Assembly (NCBI GenBank): GCA_943323705.2
Contig: CALPIT020000186.1
Location: forward strand, 1-5,031
DNA from: Streptomyces griseus
GTDB lineage: Bacteria; Bacteroidota; Bacteroidia; Chitinophagales; Chitinophagaceae
Direction: 5' to 3'
Length of the DNA: 5,031 nt
The notes below the pieces were generated by a model. The model had not been told where the DNA came from. It searched no databases and worked only from the letters and a program-made list of their open reading frames with translations. Positions 1 to 5,031 of this stretch are shown piece by piece (position 1 is the first letter of the stretch; each line of letters begins with the position of its first letter). A program made the translations under genes and the position numbers.

Positions 1-248
1 GCTAATCCACATGAGCTTACTCCTGCCACTGATAAGGTACCACCAACAAATGTAGCATCGTATCTGATTCTGATTTGAGAGCTATCTGCATTGCTTAATA
101 AAACCGTTGTTCCTACTGGACGTACCCATCTGAATCTTGCTGGCGCAACCTGAGTAGCTGATGCCGCTGGACTGGTAACCGTGTACGTTATCGTATCGTT
201 GATACATGGTGTAAATGTTCCTGTACGAGCGGTAATCGCTGTTGGCGT
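1..248 (-). repeat. Ig/PKD-like tandem repeat unit 2 of the amylase (cut by window edge)
   Basis: Encodes residues 1040-1121, beginning TPTAITARTGTFTPC, with cysteines at 1054 and 1119. It aligns with unit 1 without gaps at an offset of 288 bp. Positions 1-93 are identical to 289-381 in DNA, while positions 94-248 show roughly two thirds identity to 382-536 by eye. The unit lacks about its last 14 codons because of the window edge. Further units may follow outside. Confidence 0.85.
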
Positions 249-3200
249 TGGAACACCATATCTCAATGTAGTTGAAAATGCAGTTCCTGCTAATCCACAT
301 GAGCTTACTCCTGCCACTGATAAGGTACCACCAACAAATGTAGCATCGTATCTGATTCTGATTTGAGAGCTATCTGCATTGGTGAGCAAAACTGTTGTAC
401 CAACAGGACGAGTCCATCTGTATTTAGCAGAAGTTGTTTGAGTTGATGATGGCAAAGGACTTACAACAGTATAAGAAATTGTGTCATTGATACATGGTGT
501 GAAGGTTCCAGTTCTTGCTAAGATAGAAGTTGGCGTTGCCACAGCAGTTGCAACCTTAATAAAAACACTATCATTAGCACTACAACCATTTTGCGTTACT
601 GTACATTTATACCAACCTGTTGTAGTTACATTTATTGAAGCAGTAGTCGCGTTTGTATTCCATAAATAAGTTTGATAACCTGATGGCGCAGTGAGCACAT
701 AAGGAGATGTACAAGTGTTTACTGTATCTACTCCGTTATTTAATACCATGGTCAAGTTACAAAGTGGCACTAACTGATTAGTATAAACCCTATATTCTCC
801 AGGGTTTAAAGTAAACGATTGTGCAGCACCTGTAGCAGCAAAAGTTCCTCCGGAAAGATAATTATACCAAGTGCCGGAGATGGGGAAAGTGACGGTTGCC
901 GTTTGTGCAACCACATCCATATTTGCTACTGTCATGATGCCGACCCCGCCCTGTGTAACACTGATTGTTTTTATAAGTCCTGTCAAATTGTAACCGATAT
1001 TACCAAATGTGAACAAAGGAGAGAATGTTGCATTGTTTCTAAGCCTATTCATGTTGCCAATAAGTGTGTACAAAGACTTTCTTTCTGCATCTTGAAAATA
1101 ACCCCATCTGATAGGCTTGGGATCTGTACGACAAGTTGTACTGGTTGTACCATTTTGGCAAAAATTAATCGAAGAGTCGTAGGCTAGTTCTCCAAATTGC
1201 CATATCATTTTAGGCCCAGGCATCGACAACATCAGTGCATGAGCCAGCTCCATTCTTTTGGGTGCTACATTGGTATCCCTGGTATTGTATCCGTTGAAAG
1301 CATTTCCAAATGAAATGTTTTTATACGTTACCCTTTCTTCATCATGACTTTCCATATAAGTTATCAAATGAGGATTTGACCAACCACGATTGATATGCAA
1401 TCCATAAGACAAATCTGAACCCGAAACAAAACCCATGGTAGTTTGAGCAAAATTACTATTCAAGTTTCCCCAAAGTAAGAATCCATAATTTGATAAATCA
1501 ATTTCTTCCGAATTGTCTGCAAAGTGTTCTAGAATGGGAATTGAACCAGGTGCCTTAAGCTGCATGGTATCGTAATATCTTTTCCAAATATTGACACGAG
1601 ATAAATCATATGCACTCCACGAACCTACGTTACAATTATTACCCCCATTATCACAAGTTTGAGTTTGCGTAAATCCTTTCGACAGATCAAAACGGAAACC
1701 ATCGATTTTATAATTCACCAACCAATGTTCCATCACCCTGCTGGTAAAATATCTAGTAGCCAAACTTTCGTGATTGAAATCGTAGCCTACATTAAATCCG
1801 TGTTTAGCAACAGGATTGAACCAAGGACTTGTAGCTGACGGTCTGTTATTCACAGAATCCCAGTACATCTGCACCATTGGAGAAAGTCCAAATGAATGAT
1901 TTAATGCAATATCCATTAACACAGCGATACCATTTGCATGACACAAGTCTATAAATTGTTTCAAATCATTTTTAGGGCCATAATATTTGTCCGGAGCAAA
2001 ATAAAAATCAGGGTTATATCCCCAACTGTTGTTGCCTTCAAATTCATTTATGGGCATTAACTGAATGGCATTGATCCCTAAGTTTTTAAAATAATTAATG
2101 GAATCTCTTAATGTCTTCCAGTCGTGGTTTACAATAAAATCTCTCAATAATAATTCATAGATGACAATTTTTTTCTTATCAGGTCTGGTGAAATTTGCAA
2201 TATTCCATGTATAAGATGGTGCTTTAGTTTGAATAATTCCAACAATACCAGTAGTGAATCCGGTTGGATAAGGTTTCAGTCCTGGAAAAGTAGTAGCAGA
2301 AATAAATCTATCGTTCCATGGGTCGAGCACTTTTTCTACATACGGGTCTGAAACAGATAAATTTCCATCGATGAGATATTGAAACGAGTATTCTACACCG
2401 GGAGTAAGCCCTGTTACCCTTAACCACCAATAATTTCCATCAGGCGTTTTTTTCATTTGATAATTTGCTACCTCATCCCAATTGCTACCTGGGATATCGC
2501 CAATGATGGATATCCTCGATTTGCCGGGAGCAAATAAAACAAAGGTGACTGCTGTACTATCGGCTTCATAATTTATTCCATCCCTGACACCTGGGGGCAA
2601 AGCAGCAACAGTTATAGTTCCAGGAACATAAAATTTAATAGTATCATATTTAAAGGTTGTACCTACAGCTGCTTCAAGAATAATTGTCTGCGTACCTGAA
2701 ACTGTAATTGTAGGTGCAGTTGCTGCAGTAATTGTAGTAGCTGCAGTAGCGGTCTGAATCAACGTGCCGTTGAAAAACAATTTCAATGTAGCGGCTGCAC
2801 TTGAAGCGCCTGAAATGGCAATTGTATTTCCAATTACTCTTGTAATAGGCTCTGCTTTTGGATTGAAAGTTGGTTGTTTAAATGGATTTGTAATTCTAGC
2901 ATCAAGAGCCGTTGTAGAGACTGGAATATACATATCGCTACCATCTGTATTTCTTTGAACAAGCGATCCATTACCACTTCTAAATAGAATAGAAATTTTC
3001 AAAATGGTTTCACCAGCAGGCACACCATAAAAAGCACGAATGCCACCTGTGATGGTGAACTGCCATCTGTTGCCACCAATATAAGTAGCCGCTAATGCTG
3101 GATTGGTAGCGGTGAACACCTGATTAAACTTGACATACCTCCAATCAGAAGAAGAAGTACTGGCACTGGTAATTACTCCTGTGTGCACGTACACGTCACT

Positions 3201-3365
3201 GGTAGTTGCGTAATTGTTTAACCCTTTGTTACCTTTGGAAGCATCCATGGTAATGGTAAACGTTGTAGTAGACTCGGTTGGAAAAGTAGGCGTCCAGCTT
3301 AATAATTGTGAAAATGTAGTAAGACTGAATAAAAAACTAGTAAGGACTAGTAGCGTTTTTCTCAT
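1..3365 (-). CDS. Secreted multidomain GH13 alpha-amylase-type glycoside hydrolase, probable T9SS cargo (3' end off window)
   Basis: Probably hydrolyses alpha-1,4-glucans (starch, glycogen or maltodextrin) outside the cell or at its surface. The frame is open from the ATG at 3363-3365 to the left edge, with 1121 codons seen. Residues 1-19 form a signal peptide (MRK, hydrophobic core, cleavage near TFS|Q). Residues 21-150 are a beta domain ending in DGSDMYIPV, about 160-255 are Ig-like, and 261-352 are CBM48/E-set-like, ending DPWND. The GH13 barrel spans about 397-800: SWGYNP at 447-452, region I DIALNH at 485-490, region II GFRFD with nucleophile D560, region III ILEHF with acid/base E613, and region IV ESHDEERV with H674 and D675. 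A C-terminal beta domain ends near 862, an Ig-like domain covers about 865-943, and 96-residue repeats start at 944. The catalytic triad is complete. Exact specificity (amylase, pullulanase or other GH13) cannot be fixed by eye. T9SS export is inferred, because the sorting domain would lie off the window. No Shine-Dalgarno sequence precedes the start, as is usual in Bacteroidota. Confidence 0.93.
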   Translation of the reverse strand, partial: MRKTLLVLTSFLFSLTTFSQLLSWTPTFPTESTTTFTITMDASKGNKGLNNYATTSDVYVHTGVITSASTSSSDWRYVKFNQVFTATNPALAATYIGGNRWQFTITGGIRAFYGVPAGETILKISILFRSGNGSLVQRNTDGSDMYIPVSTTALDARITNPFKQPTFNPKAEPITRVIGNTIAISGASSAAATLKLFFNGTLIQTATAATTITAATAPTITVSGTQTIILEAAVGTTFKYDTIKFYVPGTITVAALPPGVRDGINYEADSTAVTFVLFAPGKSRISIIGDIPGSNWDEVANYQMKKTPDGNYWWLRVTGLTPGVEYSFQYLIDGNLSVSDPYVEKVLDPWNDRFISATTFPGLKPYPTGFTTGIVGIIQTKAPSYTWNIANFTRPDKKKIVIYELLLRDFIVNHDWKTLRDSINYFKNLGINAIQLMPINEFEGNNSWGYNPDFYFAPDKYYGPKNDLKQFIDLCHANGIAVLMDIALNHSFGLSPMVQMYWDSVNNRPSATSPWFNPVAKHGFNVGYDFNHESLATRYFTSRVMEHWLVNYKIDGFRFDLSKGFTQTQTCDNGGNNCNVGSWSAYDLSRVNIWKRYYDTMQLKAPGSIPILEHFADNSEEIDLSNYGFLLWGNLNSNFAQTTMGFVSGSDLSYGLHINRGWSNPHLITYMESHDEERVTYKNISFGNAFNGYNTRDTNVAPKRMELAHALMLSMPGPKMIWQFGELAYDSSINFCQNGTTSTTCRTDPKPIRWGYFQDAERKSLYTLIGNMNRLRNNATFSPLFTFGNIGYNLTGLIKTISVTQGGVGIMTVANMDVVAQTATVTFPISGTWYNYLSGGTFAATGAAQSFTLNPGEYRVYTNQLVPLCNLTMVLNNGVDTVNTCTSPYVLTAPSGYQTYLWNTNATTASINVTTTGWYKCTVTQNGCSANDSVFIKVATAVATPTSILARTGTFTPCINDTISYTVVSPLPSSTQTTSAKYRWTRPVGTTVLLTNADSSQIRIRYDATFVGGTLSVAGVSSCGLAGTAFSTTLRYGVPTPTAITARTGTFTPCINDTITYTVTSPAASATQVAPARFRWVRPVGTTVLLSNADSSQIRIRYDATFVGGTLSVAGVSSCGL
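249..536 (-). repeat. Ig/PKD-like tandem repeat unit 1 of the amylase (96 codons)
   Basis: Encodes residues 944-1039, beginning TPTSILARTGTFTPC and ending LRYGVP. It is followed without a gap by a second unit of the same length, so the period is 288 bp. Each unit has one cysteine in PCINDT (C958 here) and one in SSCG (C1023), which could form an intradomain disulfide in the exported protein. It also carries the hallmark RWxRPVGTTVLL and GGTLSVAGVSSCG segments. Similar modules are common between the catalytic part and the sorting domain of Bacteroidota secreted proteins, where they probably act as spacers or glycan-binding stalks. That role is inferred. Confidence 0.85.
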
Positions 3366-3383
3366 AAAATTAATTTTGTATTG

Positions 3384-3413
3384 TGTAAAATAAACACATT
3401 AGTCTATTTTACA
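3384..3413. repeat. Inverted repeat (9-bp arms, 12-bp spacer) in the amylase leader
   Basis: The arms TGTAAAATA (3384-3392) and TATTTTACA (3405-3413) are perfect inverted complements separated by 12 bp. The distal arm touches the candidate -7 element, and the whole repeat covers the likely transcription start of the amylase. It could be a repressor or activator operator, or a weak leader hairpin. The arms hold only two G/C pairs in all, so as an RNA stem it would be unstable, and an operator role fits slightly better. Function is inferred. Confidence 0.35.
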
Positions 3414-3419
3414 AAATTA
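3412..3419 (-). promoter_or_regulatory. Candidate Bacteroidota -7 promoter element for the amylase
   Basis: Read on the minus strand this is TAATTTTG, an exact match to the Bacteroidota -7 consensus TAnnTTTG. It lies 46 bp upstream of the amylase ATG, which would give a 5' leader of roughly 40 nt. The -33 partner is weak: about 20 bp upstream there is TTTCG rather than TTTG. The region is very AT-rich, so a chance match is possible. Confidence 0.4.
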
Positions 3420-3439
3420 TTTTGGTAACATTTTTATTC

Positions 3440-3449
3440 CGAAATTTCG
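3440..3449. repeat. Short perfect palindrome CGAAATTTCG
   Basis: A 10-bp perfect palindrome about 75-85 bp upstream of the amylase start, near where the -33 region of its promoter would lie. It may be a regulator site, but a palindrome of this length in AT-rich DNA can arise by chance. Confidence 0.2.
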
Positions 3450-3564
3450 AAAAATCGTAAACATATGATTTTCAGATATTTAAAAAATAAAAGTCTTAAG
3501 TATCATAATTTTATCCAATTAGCTAACTATATTCAAAAAATTTGTCAAACTATCAAATTTTATA

Positions 3565-3723
3565 ATGGATTCCCCTGAAAAAAACAGTGTTAACGATGTT
3601 TCTGTAATCATATTAATTGTTGGAAAATACCGGAGTCAAACCAATTAGGTCTTACATACCATGCAAGATAGTTGTATCAAGTATCCCCATTGTTTACATG
3701 GATTTAAACCTTTCTTCACATGA
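3565..3723 (+). pseudogene. Possible decayed N-terminus of a family 2 glycosyltransferase
   Basis: An ATG at 3565 opens a 27-codon frame ending at TAG 3646-3648. It contains NDVSVIIL, which is like the first beta strand (VSVIIPVYN) of GT2 enzymes, and then GKYRSQTN. Reading through the stop gives VLHTMQD, and the frame then ends at TGA 3721. The spaced residues KY-x-x-Q-(x)n-VL-x-T-x-QD resemble the usual GT2 run KYLxQxxxSVLNQTxQD. No following DDGS motif is found in any frame, so at most a fragment survives. It lies just upstream of, and on the same strand as, an intact GT2 gene, and would fit a remnant of an older gene in the same polysaccharide cluster. The similarity is short and judged by eye. 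Confidence 0.3.
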
Positions 3724-3728
3724 AGAAA
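3711..3728. repeat. 18-bp palindrome TTTCTTCA-CA-TGAAGAAA
   Basis: Two perfect 8-bp inverted arms (3711-3718 and 3721-3728) flank a 2-bp centre. The centre is too short for a good RNA hairpin and no U-tract follows, so it is not a terminator. The layout is like the site of a dimeric DNA-binding protein. It lies about 220 bp upstream of the glycosyltransferase operon and 350 bp from the amylase. Function is unknown. Confidence 0.35.
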
Positions 3729-3950
3729 TCAAAAAAATTAAAACTGAAAGCCTCATCAACATACAAATGAGGATTGCTATCTAGGTGTATTTCTAAATAA
3801 TTTGAAATATCAACAGTAGATATAGTTATAATAATTCTTGTTTCATATATAAAAGAGAAAATAATACCGCATTAAATAAATCAATTACGAAAAAATTAAT
3901 TCAACTTCGCAGATTACGACTTTATTTGACCGTCTAATAAGCACAACTTT

Positions 3951-4619
3951 ATGAAATCCCCAATAAAAATTTCGGTTTTAATGGCTGTTTACAATACCGA
4001 CTTCGCATATATAAAACGCGCCATTGATTCAGTGTTAAACCAAGATTTTCAAGATTTCGAATTAATTATTATCGATGACGGAAGCAAAGAAAATAACCGA
4101 GAATTACTGTTATCGTGTGTAGAAAAAAATGAAGATAAATTAATTTATATCAGACATAGTAATCGGGGACAATCGGAATCAATTAATAGAGGTGTTCTAA
4201 ATTGCGTCGGCGAATACATCACCATTTTAGATAGCGATGATGAATACAAACCCAACCACTTATCTGCCTGCCTCCGTGCTATTGATAATTATGATTTAAT
4301 TTGTTCTAAGTCTTCTACTATAGTTGATGACGTAAATGATTTTTATGTTCCTGACAAAAATGATTTAACTAAACTCATCCACTTGGATAATAGTGTTTTA
4401 TTTGGTACACTATTTGGCCGTAAAAAAGTTTTTTCAAGGATTAACTTCAAAAGTGGTTTCGCAGCTGATGCTGATTTTTTTGAAAAAGCAAAATTAAATT
4501 TTCGTGTAAAAAAAGCAGATCTAAGAACCTACATTTATTACAGAAATATTCCTACTAGTATTTGTTCATCAATGAAAAACAAAAATTTATCTACACACTC
4601 AACTCATGATGAATTTTGA
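3951..4619 (+). CDS. Family 2 (GT-A) glycosyltransferase, surface polysaccharide synthesis
   Basis: Likely transfers a sugar from a nucleotide-sugar donor to a growing glycan at the cytoplasmic face of the membrane. The 222-aa product begins with the classic GT2 strand and loop KISVLMAVYN (6-15), then IDSVLNQDFQDFELIIIDDGS (25-45) with donor-binding D42-D43. NRGQSESINRGV (71-82) is the variant of the usual NxGxxxARNxG stretch. LDSDDE (93-98) is the metal-binding DxD region, and ADADFFEKA (172-180) sits where the catalytic-base motif (usually xEDxDL) is expected. No membrane segment is seen, and it is shorter than many GT2 enzymes (often 250-350 aa). The ATG at 3951 sits just before the first beta strand, so little can be missing upstream. 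The stop lies inside the start region of the next gene, which suggests translational coupling. Sugar specificity cannot be told. Its DNA looks more AT-rich than the amylase. Confidence 0.9.
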   Translation: MKSPIKISVLMAVYNTDFAYIKRAIDSVLNQDFQDFELIIIDDGSKENNRELLLSCVEKNEDKLIYIRHSNRGQSESINRGVLNCVGEYITILDSDDEYKPNHLSACLRAIDNYDLICSKSSTIVDDVNDFYVPDKNDLTKLIHLDNSVLFGTLFGRKKVFSRINFKSGFAADADFFEKAKLNFRVKKADLRTYIYYRNIPTSICSSMKNKNLSTHSTHDEF

Positions 4620-5031
4620 AGCAAAACCAATTTCTATAGATACAAATATTATAATGGCTTGCCACATCACTGGCGTGTTTGACGTAAACAGAAACATGAC
4701 GTTAGATTGTGACAATTATGAGTTGGTTAAAAATTGGGCAGAATCAGTTGCGGATTCAAAACTCTGTGGTGTTATTTTCCATAATAACTTTAAAAAAGAA
4801 ACCTGCGAAAAATTCGAGAATGATTACATTTCCTTTGTAAAAATTGAGTACAACACTCAATTCAATCCTAATGTATTTAGATATTTCGTTTATAAAAATT
4901 TTATACAACAACACCTAAAACTTCTTGAGAATATTTTCGTTACAGACATCACTGACGTTGTTGTTTTAAAAAATCCAATTGAAGAAAAATTTTTCAAAGA
5001 AAATCCGAAATCAATTTTTTGTGGCGACGAA
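4606..5031 (+). CDS. Putative GT-A-like glycosyltransferase with TDxxDVV motif (3' end off window)
   Basis: Open from the tandem ATGATG at 4606/4609 to the right edge, with 142 codons seen. A stop in this frame at 4573-4575 leaves only these two ATGs as upstream starts, so it overlaps the preceding GT2 gene by 14 or 11 bp. No Shine-Dalgarno sequence is seen. The product starts with a short beta strand (TNIIMACHITGVFD, 13-26), followed by W44, GVIFHNN (55-61), NPNVFRYFVYKNF (87-99), and FVTDITDVVVLKNP (111-124), and ends IFCGDE at 142. The TDxxDVVxxxNP pattern after an aromatic RYFVY segment resembles the acidic donor-binding region of GT-A-like nucleotide-sugar transferases annotated as hypothetical or capsular proteins. 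The acidic pair D114/D117 is the likely metal-donor site. This is a family-level guess by eye, supported by coupling to a GT2 gene. It lacks a signal peptide and membrane segments in the visible part. Confidence 0.7.
   Translation, partial: MMNFEAKPISIDTNIIMACHITGVFDVNRNMTLDCDNYELVKNWAESVADSKLCGVIFHNNFKKETCEKFENDYISFVKIEYNTQFNPNVFRYFVYKNFIQQHLKLLENIFVTDITDVVVLKNPIEEKFFKENPKSIFCGDE

Larger units (their letters stand above)
3366..3950. other. AT-rich intergenic region between divergent genes
   Basis: About 585 bp separate the amylase start from the glycosyltransferase start, and no intact gene longer than a few dozen codons was found on either strand. It contains the amylase promoter candidate and its inverted repeat, the palindromes at 3440-3449 and 3711-3728, a 12-bp palindrome AAAATTAATTTT at 3366-3377 next to the amylase start, and the possible GT2 remnant at 3565-3723. 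The part from 3724 to 3950 shows nothing recognisable except poor promoter-like matches. No convincing intrinsic terminator was seen, as expected between divergent genes. Confidence 0.75.

Noticed and set aside
82..300. 72-codon open frame on the minus strand
   Set aside because: It overlaps the amylase repeats in a different frame and has low-complexity, non-protein-like composition. It is a shadow of the real gene.
1..381. Repeated block considered as a CRISPR array or insertion element
   Set aside because: The 288-bp period equals 96 codons, stays in frame and encodes an Ig-like domain. There are no short repeat-spacer units, inverted ends or transposase.
181..1187. Three plus-strand open frames (181-366, 481-669, 819-1187)
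   Set aside because: All are antisense to the amylase coding sequence, with no start signal or recognisable domain. The first two resemble each other only because they read the repeat backwards.
2764..2958. 64-codon plus-strand open frame with a hydrophobic stretch
   Set aside because: It is antisense to the uninterrupted amylase frame. The hydrophobicity reflects the reverse complement of Ala/Thr-rich codons.
3711..3728. Palindrome considered as an intrinsic terminator
   Set aside because: The 2-nt centre cannot form a proper loop, the stem is AT-rich, no T-tract follows, and neither flanking gene ends here.
3921..3928. TTTATTTG as a -7 promoter element for the GT2 gene
   Set aside because: It misses the conserved A of TAnnTTTG, and no TTTG lies at the right distance upstream. 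It is too weak in AT-rich DNA to call.
4573..4619. Frameshift joining the GT2 gene and the following gene into one protein
   Set aside because: Both frames have sensible boundaries: the GT2 motifs are complete before the stop, and the next frame opens with its own ATGATG and a fresh N-terminal beta strand. A short overlap is ordinary in operons.

Overview
The window looks like a Bacteroidota chromosome fragment, most like the Chitinophagaceae and their relatives (inferred). The reasons are an AT-rich genome, starts without a Shine-Dalgarno sequence, a TAnnTTTG-type promoter motif, and a very large secreted enzyme with Ig-like modules of the kind seen in type IX secretion (T9SS) cargo. No rRNA, tRNA, CRISPR array or transposase gene was seen.

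Left two thirds (1-3365, minus strand): one uninterrupted reading frame begins at 3365 and runs off the left edge, with 1121 codons visible. It encodes an exported multidomain GH13 alpha-amylase-type enzyme. In order it has a signal peptide, a Bacteroidota-type N-terminal beta domain, an Ig-like domain, a CBM48/E-set-like domain, a GH13 barrel with all catalytic residues, a C-terminal beta domain, a cysteine-containing Ig-like domain, and tandem 96-residue Ig/PKD-like repeats. The second repeat is cut by the window edge. The two repeats share a 93-nt stretch that is identical in DNA, flanked by strongly diverged sequence, which suggests recent local homogenisation. The expected T9SS sorting domain would lie beyond the left edge and is not visible.

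Middle (3366-3950): about 585 bp of AT-rich intergenic DNA between divergent genes. It holds a probable promoter for the amylase with an overlapping inverted repeat, several short palindromes, and a short broken reading frame that resembles the N-terminus of a family 2 glycosyltransferase (tentative pseudogene).

Right end (3951-5031, plus strand): two overlapping genes, apparently the start of a surface-polysaccharide glycosyltransferase operon. The first is a compact GT2 enzyme of 222 aa. The second starts inside the end of the first and is cut by the right edge. It has a TDxxDVVxxxNP motif that suggests a GT-A-like nucleotide-sugar transferase. The amylase faces away from this operon and probably acts outside the cell on starch-like glucans. 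The glycosyltransferases probably act in the cytoplasm on capsule, O-antigen or exopolysaccharide, so no direct functional link between the two halves is evident.
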